Positions 1-7,717 of a DNA stretch of 20,749 nucleotides are shown here, piece after piece. Source of the DNA: Chloroflexia bacterium. GTDB lineage: Bacteria > Chloroflexota > Chloroflexia > QHBQ01 > JADMIH01. Numbering within the stretch: position 1 is the first letter of the stretch; the number at the start of each line of letters is the position of its first letter. Under the pieces are notes generated by a model. That model did not search any database. It saw only the letters and a program-made list of their open reading frames with translations, and was not told where the DNA came from. The stretch covers positions 1 through 20,749 of the forward strand of contig JAICKM010000022.1 in NCBI GenBank assembly GCA_025927935.1. Reading direction: 5' to 3'. Position numbers and translations under genes: made by a program.

Positions 1-1266
1 AGCTTTGACGGCCAGAGCGGCGCCAGTAATGATGCGCTGGTGATCCAGCCCGACGGCAAGATCGTGACCGGCGGCTACTACTCGACCAGCGAGCCGGACG
101 CGCAGTACTTCGCGCTGGTGCGCCTCAACCCGGACGGTAGCCTGGACAGCAGCTTCGGCACCGACAACATGGTCGCCACGCTGGTGGGCAACGGGGCGCG
201 GGCCAATCTGCACGCGCTGGCGTTGCAGCCCGACGGCAAGATTGTGGCCGGCGGAGCCGGGGGCGGCGGCGAGTTCGCCCTGATCCGCGTCAACCCGGAC
301 GGCAGCCTGGACACCGGCTTCGGCGACGGCGGCAAGGTGGCGGAGTTCATCTCGCCTGGCGGCCCCGACTTCATCACCGCGGTGGCGGTGCAAAACGACG
401 GCAAGATCGTGGCCGTGGGCCAGGGATCGCCGAACGGTGGGGGCGACTCCGATTGGGCGGCAGCGCGCTTCAACGCGAACGGCAGCCTGGACCCGGCCTT
501 CGGCACCGGCGGCAAGGTGATCACCACCTTCGTGCCCCTGTGGGAAGACGTGGCGCTGGCCGCGGCTATCCAACCGGACGGCAACATTGTGGCGGCGGGC
601 TATGCGCGAGACCCGCGCGTGTGGAGCAACATGTGGTGGAACACGGCGCTGGTGCGCTACCTGGGCGGCGCAGGCGCCCCGCCGCCGCCGCCCCCGCCAC
701 CCCCGCCTCCGCCCGCGGGCTGCACGGTCCCGTTCACCGATATTGCCGGCAACCCGTTCGCCGGGTACATTCAGAACCTGTACTGCCGCCACATCGCCGA
801 CGGCTTCGCGGATAACACTTTCCGGCCCTACAGCCAGGCGACGCGCGGCACGCTTGCCAAGTGGGTGGTGCTGAGCCGGGGCTGGGCGCTGGACACGACC
901 GGCGGCCCGCACTTCACCGACGTGCCGGCCAGCGACCCGCTCTACCGCTACATCGAAACGGCCTACCGGCACGGCGTCCTGAGCGGCTACGCGGACCACA
1001 GGTTCCGCCCGGCGTCCGGTGTGACCCGCGGGCAGATGAGCAAGATGATCGTCAACGCCATGGGTTGGGTGCCGGTCGCCCCCGCCGCCCCGCACTTCCG
1101 GGACGTGACCCCGGCCAACCCGTTCTACAGCCAGATCGAGACGATCTACGCCCACGGCGCGGTCAGCGGATACAACTGCGGCGCGGGTTGCCTGGAGTTC
1201 CGCTGGGGCAACGACAACACCCGCGGCCAGTTGACCAAGGTGCTCTCCAACGCGGTCAGCCCGTAA
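1..1266 (+). CDS. Delta-60 repeat / SLH-domain surface protein (5' end missing)
   Basis: The reading frame is open from the first base, so the gene starts outside the window; 421 residues are visible. The N-terminal half holds about four copies of the delta-60 repeat, each built on a 'QPDGKIV.GG' strand followed about 25 residues later by 'NPDGSLD..FG' (bases 37-170, 223-340, 388-520, 568-660). These are blade-like beta repeats of extracellular proteins. A run of 12 prolines (about bases 679-714) acts as a linker to three S-layer homology (SLH) motifs at about 733-870, 912-1056 and 1098-1248, with recognisable FTD/FRD, GY and TRG signatures. Known SLH triplets bind cell-wall polymer, so this is inferred to be an anchored cell-surface protein. 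The ligand or activity of the repeat part is unknown. SLH motif 3 carries a CGAGC insertion with two cysteines. The family call is firm; the function is not. Confidence 0.9.
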   Translation, partial: SFDGQSGASNDALVIQPDGKIVTGGYYSTSEPDAQYFALVRLNPDGSLDSSFGTDNMVATLVGNGARANLHALALQPDGKIVAGGAGGGGEFALIRVNPDGSLDTGFGDGGKVAEFISPGGPDFITAVAVQNDGKIVAVGQGSPNGGGDSDWAAARFNANGSLDPAFGTGGKVITTFVPLWEDVALAAAIQPDGNIVAAGYARDPRVWSNMWWNTALVRYLGGAGAPPPPPPPPPPPPAGCTVPFTDIAGNPFAGYIQNLYCRHIADGFADNTFRPYSQATRGTLAKWVVLSRGWALDTTGGPHFTDVPASDPLYRYIETAYRHGVLSGYADHRFRPASGVTRGQMSKMIVNAMGWVPVAPAAPHFRDVTPANPFYSQIETIYAHGAVSGYNCGAGCLEFRWGNDNTRGQLTKVLSNAVSP

Positions 1267-1287
1267 GCCGGCACCGGCACACGCAGC

Positions 1288-1320
1288 GAAGGGGAACCCC
1301 CGGTGGGTTCCCCTTCTTCA
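1288..1320 (+). terminator. Intrinsic terminator of the SLH protein gene
   Basis: A perfect 12-bp stem (GAAGGGGAACCC at 1288-1299 with GGGTTCCCCTTC at 1305-1316) closes a 5-nt loop 22 nt after the stop codon. It is followed by only a short T-poor tail (TTCA). The stem's perfection and position make a terminator likely. Confidence 0.75.
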
Positions 1321-1349
1321 TGCCCGGCACTTGCCGCCGCCATCTCGGC

Positions 1350-1378
1350 TTGTGCCGCCCGGCGAAACGTGCTAGGAT
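1350..1378 (+). promoter_or_regulatory. Possible promoter of the lipoprotein gene
   Basis: TTGTGC (1350-1355) and TAGGAT (1373-1378) are 17 bp apart and lie about 30 bp upstream of the start codon. The -35 match is weak (TTG only) and the -10 matches 4 of 6. The position, directly after a terminator and before a gene with a good ribosome-binding site, is the main support. Confidence 0.3.
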
Positions 1379-1409
1379 TCGCTATCTTTGATTCGCGGAG
1401 GTTTGTGCT

Positions 1410-1805
1410 ATGCACCGTGTCGCCGTCGCCCTGGTCCTGCTGGTTGTGCTCAGTCTGCTGGGCTGTTCTGTGGCGCCCGCCACGCTGACGCCGGAACCCT
1501 TTGTCCAGTTGACCGGCAAAGGCAACACCCGCACTCTGCCCTTCACCCTGGGCACCGGCAACTATGACGTGACCTGGGCGGTGCCGTCCGCCGACGAGCA
1601 GGGCGCGTGCCCCATCAGCGGCGTGATCGCGCCGCACGAGCCTGATCCGCCGCTGCACTTCCAGGCCCCCTTCGGCAACGACCAGCCCGCCACCCAAGGC
1701 CAGATCACCGGCACGCTGCGCCTGCCGCCCACGCTGCAAGGCTCCTACGACGCCGTGATCACCACCACCTGCGTCTGGACGCTCACCTTCCAACTGGTGC
1801 CGTAG
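1410..1805 (+). CDS. Small secreted lipoprotein, function unknown
   Basis: 131 residues. The N terminus is a type II signal peptide: charged MHR, a hydrophobic stretch of about 12 residues, and a lipobox LLGC with Cys19 as the predicted lipidation site. The mature part (about 113 residues) is rich in Thr, Pro and aromatic residues, with beta-type patterns ('GTGNYDVTWAVP', 'GSYDAVITTTCVW') suggesting a small beta-sandwich. Two further cysteines (in 'GACPIS' and 'TTTCVW') could form a disulfide outside the cell. GGAGG at 1397-1401, 8 nt before the ATG, fixes the start. The gene is alone between two terminators, so it is probably monocistronic. I do not recognise the family; the lipoprotein call is confident, the role is unknown. 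Confidence 0.8.
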   Translation: MHRVAVALVLLVVLSLLGCSVAPATLTPEPFVQLTGKGNTRTLPFTLGTGNYDVTWAVPSADEQGACPISGVIAPHEPDPPLHFQAPFGNDQPATQGQITGTLRLPPTLQGSYDAVITTTCVWTLTFQLVP

Positions 1806-1812
1806 CATACCC

Positions 1813-1881
1813 TTGGCCGGCAGGTGCCAGCGCAACCCGCTGGGCTGGTTGGTCGTATGGATGTGTGCCGGTCGGTTTTTT
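1813..1881 (+). terminator. Branched terminator after the lipoprotein gene
   Basis: TTGGCCGGCA (1813-1822) pairs with TGCCGGTCGG (1866-1875) with three G-T pairs. An inner CCAGCG/CGCTGG hairpin (1827-1832 with 1838-1843) lies inside it. The outer stem is followed directly by six T residues (1876-1881), as expected for an intrinsic terminator. Confidence 0.5.
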
Positions 1882-1977
1882 GTCAGGTTCTTGTGAGGAT
1901 CACTTTCCCCCAGGGTGTGCTTTAATAATAACAACAGACGCCGACGCCCGCTACCGCTAAATCGCCCTTTCGCCGCG

Positions 1978-2008
1978 TTGACGCCCCATAACGAGATTAC
2001 TTGATATA
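1978..2008 (+). promoter_or_regulatory. Possible promoter of the small-protein genes
   Basis: TTGACG (1978-1983) lies 19 bp before GATATA (2003-2008), inside the AT-rich run TTGATATAAC. The better -10 match TATAAC (2005-2010) would need a 21-bp spacer. It is the only promoter-like pair in the 140 bp before the 78-aa gene. Confidence 0.3.
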
Positions 2009-2033
2009 ACCGAACGAAGGGATGGGGATGGCA

Positions 2034-2258
2034 ATGTTTGATATGACGAACGCGCAGCGGTCTGACGCCACTGTGGAGACGAATATCGATTCGCAGAACA
2101 GCCTCCAGGATCTGGAGGGATTTACCCCGCAAGAAATCGCCCGCCTGACCGCCCTGCGCCAGCAGGTTCAACTGCGTGGACAGCGCGACCGCAACGCCGA
2201 AGAAGCCCGGCTCCGCTTCGCGCGCTGGCAGTACGAGCAAGGCTATATCACCGAGTAG
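2034..2258 (+). CDS. Small hypothetical protein (74 aa; 78 aa with upstream ATG)
   Basis: Several in-frame ATGs lie close together (2022, 2028, 2034). The purine-rich GGGATGGGG (2020-2027) sits 6-7 nt before the ATG at 2034, so I prefer that start; the 2022 start would give 78 residues. The protein has a polar N terminus and then a predicted helical region ('TPQEIARLTALRQQVQLRGQ' and a following E/A/R-rich stretch), ending in 'YEQGYITE'. It has no signal peptide, membrane segment or cysteine. It is probably a soluble, possibly coiled-coil-forming protein. It is followed 37 bp later by another tiny gene with its own ribosome-binding site, so the two may be cotranscribed. The family is not recognised. 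Confidence 0.6.
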   Translation: MFDMTNAQRSDATVETNIDSQNSLQDLEGFTPQEIARLTALRQQVQLRGQRDRNAEEARLRFARWQYEQGYITE

Positions 2259-2295
2259 TATACAGTTGGCACGCATCGCAACCAGGAGGCCGGCC

Positions 2296-2466
2296 ATGAT
2301 CAGCAGCCTGTACATTCTGGAGCGCCAGGCGCACGCGGAAACGGTGTATCGGGAAGCAGCGGAGCATCAGCAGCTTGCCCTATCGGCCCGGCGCCACCTG
2401 GGCGCCCCGCACACGCGCGTTTTGCTGCGCCTCGGCCCCCTGGTAATCGCCTGGACCACGCGGTAA
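2296..2466 (+). CDS. Small hypothetical protein (56 aa)
   Basis: ATG at 2296 follows a perfect AGGAGG (2284-2289) with a 6-nt gap, among the best ribosome-binding sites in the window. The product begins 'MISSLYILERQAHAETVYRE', continues with an Ala/Gln/Arg-rich amphipathic stretch and ends 'PLVIAWTTR'. It has no signal peptide or cysteines. The longer open frame that begins at 2176 runs through the preceding small gene and has no ribosome-binding site, so the short form is chosen. The following FAD enzyme starts 71 bp downstream on the same strand, so one transcript could carry all three. The function is unknown. Confidence 0.55.
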   Translation: MISSLYILERQAHAETVYREAAEHQQLALSARRHLGAPHTRVLLRLGPLVIAWTTR

Positions 2467-2537
2467 CACGCGCACCCCGTCCTACCGCGCCCCCGGCGCC
2501 CACCGATCTTCTTTACCATCCAAGGAGATACTTCTTA

Positions 2538-3749
2538 ATGTACGACGCCATCGTCGTCGGCGCGCGTTGCGCCGGCTCGCCTACCGCCATGCTCCTCGCA
2601 CGTAAAGGATACCGGGTTCTGGTCGTGGACCGCGCGACCTTCCCCAGCGACACCTTCCGCAACCACGTCCTGCTCTACCCCGCCGTGCGCCAGTTGCAGC
2701 GCTGGGGGTTGCTGGATCGCATCGTCGCCACGAACTGCCCGCCGATCCGCCTGTTTACGCAAGATATGGGCGACTTCCCCCTCACCGGCAACGTGCTGGA
2801 GACGAACGGTATTGACGCGCTCTATGGCCCGCGCCGCAAATACCTGGACAGCATCCTGGTGGATGCCGCCGTCGAAGCCGGGGCCGAATTGCGCGAAGGC
2901 TTTTCGGTGCAGGAACTGCTGCGCGCCGGGGATCGTGTGACCGGCATTCGCGGTCGCACGGCGGCGGGCACCACCGTCACCGAGCAGGCGCGGATCGTCA
3001 TCGGCGCTGATGGCCTGCATTCGATCGTCGCGCGCCAGGTTGGGGCGCCCACCTACAACGAGCGGCCGGTGCTGACCTGGGCCTACTATAGCTACTGGAG
3101 CGACGTGCCCATGCCGGGTGCGGAGTTCTACCGGCACGACGACGAGGCCATGCTGGCCTTCCCGACCAACGACGGGCTGACCTGTGTCGCCGCCTTTGGC
3201 CCCATCGAGGACTTCTCCAAGATCCGCACCGACATCGAGGGTAACTTCGAGCGGATGCTGGACGCTTTCCCCGCCTTCACGGAACGCGTGCGCGGCGGGC
3301 GGCGGGTCGAGCGCTTCCTGGGCACGGCGGATCTGCCCAACTTTTTCCGCAAACCCCACGGTCCCGGCTGGGCGCTGGTCGGCGACGCGGGCTATCATCG
3401 CGATCCCGTGACGGGCACCGGCATCAGCGAAGCCTTCCGCGACGCCGAATTGCTGGCGAATGCGGTGGACGCCGGGTTGAGCGGAGCACAACCGCTCGAC
3501 GAAGCGTTAGCCGCGTATGAAGCCCAGCGCAACGCCATGGCCGGGCCGGGCTACGAGGCGACCATCCAGGCGGCAACCTTTGGTCCGCTGCCGGTCGAAT
3601 TGCTCCAACTGCGCGCCGCCCTCGACGGCAATCAAGCCGACACGGATCGCTTCATCGGCGTGTTGACCGGCACCGTATCCGGCGCGGAGTTCTTTGCACC
3701 CGAGAATATCGGGCGGATTATGACGACTGCGTATGAGGCGGCCGCGTAA
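2538..3749 (+). CDS. FAD-dependent oxidoreductase (PHBH-fold monooxygenase / geranylgeranyl-reductase-like)
   Basis: 403 residues; AAGGAGA at 2522-2528 precedes the ATG. The N-terminal Rossmann motif reads VVGARCAGS (residues 6-14), the variant of GxGxxG usual in this subfamily, followed by the ribose-binding acid in 'VLVVDR' (about 29-34). The middle has the DG motif 'IGADGLHSIVAR' and the C-terminal half has the GD motif 'LVGDAGYHRDPVTGTGISEA', which contacts the FAD pyrophosphate. These are the three signatures of group A flavoprotein monooxygenases and related reductases. The protein has no membrane segment and the usual length. Substrate specificity cannot be read from the sequence. It follows two tiny genes and precedes a 43-aa membrane peptide. 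The fold and cofactor are confident; the reaction (hydroxylation or reduction of a lipid or aromatic) is not. Confidence 0.9.
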   Translation: MYDAIVVGARCAGSPTAMLLARKGYRVLVVDRATFPSDTFRNHVLLYPAVRQLQRWGLLDRIVATNCPPIRLFTQDMGDFPLTGNVLETNGIDALYGPRRKYLDSILVDAAVEAGAELREGFSVQELLRAGDRVTGIRGRTAAGTTVTEQARIVIGADGLHSIVARQVGAPTYNERPVLTWAYYSYWSDVPMPGAEFYRHDDEAMLAFPTNDGLTCVAAFGPIEDFSKIRTDIEGNFERMLDAFPAFTERVRGGRRVERFLGTADLPNFFRKPHGPGWALVGDAGYHRDPVTGTGISEAFRDAELLANAVDAGLSGAQPLDEALAAYEAQRNAMAGPGYEATIQAATFGPLPVELLQLRAALDGNQADTDRFIGVLTGTVSGAEFFAPENIGRIMTTAYEAAA

Positions 3750-3782
3750 GCCGGTCGCTCGCTAGTGAATTAGGAGACTCTT

Positions 3783-3914
3783 GTGGACCTGACAATCATC
3801 ATCATCGCGGTGCTGTTCCTGGTCGGGATGGATTGGCTGGCCGGGTTCCGCAGCTTCGACAGTCGCGACGGCTTTACCGATCCCGCGTGGGAGAGCTACG
3901 CCGCGCTGCGCTAA
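3783..3914 (+). CDS. Small single-pass membrane peptide (43 aa, GTG start)
   Basis: GTG at 3783 follows AGGAG (3772-3776) at 6 nt. The product starts 'MDLTIIIIAVLFLVGMDWLA', a single hydrophobic helix, and ends with a polar tail 'GFRSFDSRDGFTDPAWESYA' plus ALR. It lies 33 bp after the FAD enzyme on the same strand and ends just before a strong hairpin, which fits the last gene of a short operon. It is too short for standard gene finders. The family is not recognised; existence as a gene rests on the ribosome-binding site, the hydrophobic helix and the position. Confidence 0.5.
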   Translation: MDLTIIIIAVLFLVGMDWLAGFRSFDSRDGFTDPAWESYAALR

Positions 3915-3939
3915 ACTTACCCTTACCTCCCTTTTCCCG

Positions 3940-3977
3940 CGCCCCCTGCTCCGGCTTCTGTCCGGCGCCAGGGGGCG
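3940..3977. terminator. Hairpin between convergent genes
   Basis: CGCCCCCTG (3940-3948) pairs perfectly with CAGGGGGCG (3969-3977) around a 20-nt loop. It lies between the stop of the 43-aa peptide gene and the stop of the minus-strand regulator, so it can serve both. No long T run follows on either strand. Confidence 0.5.
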
Positions 3978-3993
3978 TGTCCATTTATGCGGA

Positions 3994-6738
3994 TTATTCG
4001 TTCGGCACCTGCGCGACGGCCAGGGCCAGGGCCACGGCCTGATCCATAGGCAGGGCCTGGCCGCCGCGCCGGGCGGCATTGAGGGTGGTCGCATCCAGCT
4101 GCGCGGCGATGGCGGTTTGGGTTTGCTCCCATTCGGCGTGATTGGCCGGCTCGGCCAGCGCGGCGCTGGGGTCGATGGCGTCGTGGATGGCTTCGGCGGC
4201 GCCCAGCAAGCGGGCGGCGGTCTCGGCCTCGCCCGACCGGGCGCGGACGGCGGCAAAGCCCGCCAGGCAGTCGCCGATGCTCCAGGTGTAGCCCAATTCC
4301 TGGAAGAGGCTCAGGCCGGCGGCAAAATTCGCCGCCGCCTGGCGCAGGTTGCCCTGGTGCAGGGCGATGTAGCCCAGGTTGTGGCGCAGGGCGGCGATGC
4401 CCTGCTTATCGCCCGATTCCTGGAAACGGGTCAGGCTCTCGGTATAGAGCGCCGCCGCCCGCTCGTAGTCGCCCTGGCGGCGCGCGACATCGCCGCGGTG
4501 ATTGAGCGACCAGGCAAGGCGCTGCGCATCGCCCTGATCGCTTGCCAGAGCGGTCGTCTCGGCGAACAGGGCGGCGGCCCGCGTGTTGTCGCCATGGCGA
4601 TAGGCGGCGTAACCCAGCAGGTGGACCGACTCGGCGATCTCGCGGGGGTCGCCCAGGGCGCGGGCCAGGCCCAGGCTTTCTTCGGCCAGCGTGCAGGCCG
4701 TGCTGTAATCGCCTTGCAGCGAGGCGGCATCGGCCAGGGCGCGCAGGAGGACCAGGATGTCGAGCGGGTTGCCCATGCGGCGCAGCAGGGCCAGCGCTTC
4801 CTCGAAGCGGGGGCGGGCGCGGCCCTGATCGCGCTGCCGCAGGTCGACCATGCCCAGGTGGTAGAGCGCCCAGGCCAGGGTCCAGGGGTTGCTGACCGTG
4901 CGGGCCAGAGCCACACTTTGCTCCAGCAGGGCGCGGGCGGCTTCGATGTCGCCATGTTCGAGAATAACCTGGCCCAGCACCGTCTGCACGCGGGCCATGC
5001 CGGCCGGATTCTGTAGTTCCTGCCAGATACCCAGGCTTTCCTCCAACAGGGCGCGGGCCGCCGCGAGATCGCCTTGCCAGTAGGCCAGGTCGCCCGCCCG
5101 CGCGAGCGCCTTGGCCCGCGCCGGAGAGCGCACCTGCGCGCCCGGCGCCGCGAGCGCGCGCTGCAACCAGACACGCCCCTCGCCCACATGGCCGTAGGTG
5201 TCCCAGAAGGACCCCAGCAGCCCGGCCAGCCGCAGCGCAGTGCCGACCAGGGCGGGATCCTCCAGGCTGGCGGCCAGCGCGGCGCGCAAGTTGTCGTGGT
5301 CGCGCTCCAACTGCTGCGCCCACACGGTGCGGTCGGCGCCGGTGAAGTGCTGGTCGGCGGCCTCGGCCAGGGCGAGATAATATTCGCCGTGCCACTGGCG
5401 CAGCGCAGCCACTTCCCCGCGCTCGGCCAGGCGCTCCAGCGCAAACTCGCGGATGGTCTCCAGCATGTTCACGCGCGGATTATCGTCGCCGCCCGGCGCT
5501 TGCCGCAGCAGGCTCTTGTCCACCAGGGACGCGACGCCGTCCAGCCCATCCACCGGCAGATCGCCGCGCGCATTGCAGACGGCTTCGATGGCCGCCAGCG
5601 TCGCGCCACCGACGAAGATGCCCAGGCGCGCGAACAGCACCTGTTCGCCGGGCGGCAGCAGGTCGTAGCTCCAGGCGATGGCGGCGCGCAGCGTTTGCTG
5701 GCGGACGGGCAGGTCCGGCGGACCACCGGTGAGCAATGGCAAGCGGCGCTCCAGGCGCATCGACATGGCCTGCGGCGAGAGGAGCTTGACCCGCGCGGCG
5801 GCCAGTTCAATTGCCAGCGGCAGCCCGTCGAGCCGGTTGCAGATAGTGGCAATGGCCCCCGCGTTGCCGCCCGTCAGCGCGAAACTGGGCTGCACGGCCC
5901 GCGCCCGGTCGACAAAGAGCGTGACGGCAGCGGAGCCGGCCAGGGTATCGAGGTCGGAGGCATGGCGTAGATCGGGCAGGGTCAGCGGCGGGACGGCGAA
6001 CTGGCGCTCCCCGCGCACGTTGAGCGCCGCCCGGCTCGTGACCAGCACCTTTAGCTCCGGGCAACCTTCCAGCCACTCGACCAGCGGCGGCGCGGCCTCC
6101 ACCACCTGCTCGAAGTTGTCGAGCACCAGCAGCACTTGCTTGTCGTGCAGGAATTCGATCAGCCGGACCAGTACGGGAGTGTCGCCGGTATCCTTCAAGT
6201 CCAGGGCCGTCGCAATCGTCGCCGGCACTAGATCGGGATCGCCGATGGTGCCCAGGGCCACGAAGAACACGCCCCCGGCGAACTGGTCCAGCACCTCGGC
6301 GGCGACCTGCACAGCCAGGCGGGTCTTCCCAATGCCGGGCGGCCCGGTCAACGTGAGCAAGCGCACATCGGGGCGGCCCAGCGCGGCGCGCACGGCGGCC
6401 ACCGCCTGGTCGCGCCCGATCAGCGGGGTCAGGGGCAAGGCGGCGGCGCCAGTCACGGTCCGCACCGGGGCCACGGCGGGCGGATCGGGTGGGGCCGCGT
6501 CGGCGGTTGCTGCTCCGGTGCGCGCGAACTGGATAAACGCCGGGCGGTCGTCGGGGGGGATGCCGAGCGCCGCGGCCAGGAGTTCGGCGATCTGCCGGGA
6601 GGGCCGGCGCTCGTCGGCCTCGATGCGGCCAATGGTCGCCTCCGCGCAGCCGACCCGTACCGCCAGATCGAACTGGGTCAGGTCCAGGGCTTTGCGGCGT
6701 TCGCGGAGCCAGCGCCCGAAGGAGGCGGCGTGATTCAT
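3994..6738 (-). CDS. XRE-HTH / NB-ARC ATPase / TPR regulator 1 (914 aa)
   Basis: The N terminus is an XRE-type helix-turn-helix (residues about 6-63; 'LTQFDLAVRVGCAEATIGRIE'-like recognition region). After an Ala/Pro linker comes a STAND/NB-ARC ATPase: Walker A GPPGIGKT (132-139), Walker B LLVLDNFE (203-210), the sensor-like 'VLVTSR' (231-236) and 'GLPLAIELAAAR' (305-316), then a winged-helix part with 'MLETIREFALERL'. The C-terminal half (about 540-870) is an array of roughly eight TPR-like helix pairs. Known STAND regulators use TPRs to sense a ligand and switch the ATPase; DNA binding by the HTH makes this a probable transcription factor. Its inducer and targets are unknown. The ATG lacks a strong Shine-Dalgarno sequence, but a near-consensus promoter lies 78-108 bp upstream. 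A paralogue is encoded at 12236-14686. Confidence 0.9.
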   Translation of the reverse strand: MNHAASFGRWLRERRKALDLTQFDLAVRVGCAEATIGRIEADERRPSRQIAELLAAALGIPPDDRPAFIQFARTGAATADAAPPDPPAVAPVRTVTGAAALPLTPLIGRDQAVAAVRAALGRPDVRLLTLTGPPGIGKTRLAVQVAAEVLDQFAGGVFFVALGTIGDPDLVPATIATALDLKDTGDTPVLVRLIEFLHDKQVLLVLDNFEQVVEAAPPLVEWLEGCPELKVLVTSRAALNVRGERQFAVPPLTLPDLRHASDLDTLAGSAAVTLFVDRARAVQPSFALTGGNAGAIATICNRLDGLPLAIELAAARVKLLSPQAMSMRLERRLPLLTGGPPDLPVRQQTLRAAIAWSYDLLPPGEQVLFARLGIFVGGATLAAIEAVCNARGDLPVDGLDGVASLVDKSLLRQAPGGDDNPRVNMLETIREFALERLAERGEVAALRQWHGEYYLALAEAADQHFTGADRTVWAQQLERDHDNLRAALAASLEDPALVGTALRLAGLLGSFWDTYGHVGEGRVWLQRALAAPGAQVRSPARAKALARAGDLAYWQGDLAAARALLEESLGIWQELQNPAGMARVQTVLGQVILEHGDIEAARALLEQSVALARTVSNPWTLAWALYHLGMVDLRQRDQGRARPRFEEALALLRRMGNPLDILVLLRALADAASLQGDYSTACTLAEESLGLARALGDPREIAESVHLLGYAAYRHGDNTRAAALFAETTALASDQGDAQRLAWSLNHRGDVARRQGDYERAAALYTESLTRFQESGDKQGIAALRHNLGYIALHQGNLRQAAANFAAGLSLFQELGYTWSIGDCLAGFAAVRARSGEAETAARLLGAAEAIHDAIDPSAALAEPANHAEWEQTQTAIAAQLDATTLNAARRGGQALPMDQAVALALAVAQVPNE

Positions 6739-7041
6739 GGCGATACGATACCCTTTGCGCGTCGCGACAGCACGGGTGGGAAGCTTAGCATGATCGGGTT
6801 GGGGACTGCACCCGTATTATACTCGATCTTTTGCCGGTAGCGTCAAGTTCTCGCTGGTGAGGTACGGTCCCCATTGCCCGCCGTGCGCCACAGACCCGGT
6901 GCTGGGCCGTTGATCTTAGGAGACACGGCAGGGATGCTGGTAGCCGATCTGAACCATCGGTTCGCGCGCCTGGAGTAGCACGGTACGGGGGATCTGCTTT
7001 GCCCTGACCGCCCCATGCGATTGGAGAAAGAGAGGACGGAA
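6739..7041. other. 303-bp divergent intergenic region
   Basis: It separates regulator 1 (minus) from the DsbA-like gene (plus). It contains the regulator's promoter (see 6816-6846). On the plus strand only a 14-codon frame with an AGGAGA motif (6934-6978) is seen, with no convincing promoter or RNA structure. Confidence 0.5.
6816..6846 (-). promoter_or_regulatory. Promoter of regulator 1
   Basis: On the minus strand, TTGACG (6846-6841) and a perfect TATAAT (6821-6816) are separated by 19 bp. Transcription would start near 6809, giving a leader of about 70 nt to the ATG at 6738. The hexamers match very well; the spacer is slightly long. Confidence 0.6.
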
Positions 7042-7574
7042 ATGACCCACCTTGCCACGCCGGTCGGCGCGCGTGATCATAGCCAGGGACCCGCGGGTGC
7101 GCCGGTCACTCTGCTGGTGTATGGGGATTACGAGTGCCCGTATACGCGCAAGGCACTGCTAGTGGTGCGGCAACTGCGCGAACAGCCAGGGGACGGATTG
7201 CGCTTCGTGTTCCGCAACTTTCCCCTCACCGAGATCCACCCGCACGCCTTGCACGCCCCCAGGCCGCGGAAGCCGCCGCGGCTCAGGGCCAGGATCAGTT
7301 CTGGGCGATGCATACCTATCTCTTCGCGCACCAGCAGGCCCTGGAAGATGCCGACCTCCGGCAGTATGCGGCGCTGCTGGGGTTGGACACCGCGCGATTC
7401 GCGCAGGACATGGCCGGACGCCCGGCCATGTCCCGCATCGACGAGGATATCGACAGCGGGCTACAGAGCGGAGTGGAGGGCACCCCTACCATCTTCATCA
7501 ATGGCACGCGCCACGACGGCTCCTGGGAGCTAGGCCCGCTCCTGGCCGTGATGGAGCGCGCCGCCAGGCATTAG
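7042..7574 (+). pseudogene. DsbA-like thioredoxin-fold oxidoreductase, frameshifted
   Basis: The first part (7042-7257) reads 'LLVYGDYECPYTRKALLVV' and 'RFVFRNFPLTEIHPHALHA', the start of a DsbA/thioredoxin_4 domain. The frame then fails: from 7260 the continuation is in another frame, 'QAAEAAAAQGQDQFWAMHTY', running to the cis-Pro region 'GVEGTPTIFINGTRHDGSW' and the stop at 7572-7574. One missing base in a GCCCCCAGG stretch (7255-7263) explains it exactly; the repaired protein would be about 177 residues. The active site reads Cys32-Pro-Tyr-Thr, so the second cysteine of CxxC is already a Thr, as in some family members. AGAGG (7031-7035) supports the ATG at 7042. There is no signal peptide, so the protein would be cytoplasmic. 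It is either a recent pseudogene or a sequence error; both halves are otherwise well preserved. Confidence 0.8.
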
Positions 7575-7657
7575 CGTCGCTCCCAGCAGGCTACGGCATA
7601 GATGATGCTGCGTCCGCTTGCGATAACCCGTGCGCAGGCACACAGCCCGCAGCCCTT

Positions 7658-7682
7658 CGGCGCCGGCAGGGTTGCCGCGCCG
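7658..7682 (+). terminator. Hairpin after the DsbA-like gene
   Basis: CGGCGC-C-GGCA pairs with TGCC-GCGCCG around a GGGT loop, with one bulged C. It lies between the DsbA-like stop and the next start. No T run follows, so it may be a Rho-assisted terminator or simply a leader structure. Confidence 0.3.
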
Positions 7683-7717
7683 CATGCGGGATCGGGACGA
7701 TGAAAGGACGGCACTAT

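Noticed and set aside
1146..2315. 389-codon minus-strand frame opposite the lipoprotein and small genes
   Set aside because: It runs through two terminator hairpins and the reverse of well-supported genes; its translation has no domain pattern.
2535..3491. 318-codon minus-strand frame opposite the FAD oxidoreductase
   Set aside because: It is the shadow of a gene with three FAD motifs and has a His/Gly/Val-rich meaningless translation.
4117..5970. Long plus-strand open frames opposite regulator 1
   Set aside because: They mirror the high-GC TPR gene, have low-complexity Ala/Gly/Gln-rich translations and no family motifs, while the minus strand has clear domains.
6934..6978. 14-codon frame with an AGGAGA site upstream of the DsbA-like gene
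   Set aside because: It is too short to judge, has no run of a regulatory amino acid and is not followed by an attenuator structure.
7255..7263. Programmed -1 frameshift in the DsbA-like gene
   Set aside because: The C-run allows A-site slippage only; there is no full slippery heptamer and DsbA-like genes are not known to use frameshifting, so a deletion or sequence error is simpler.
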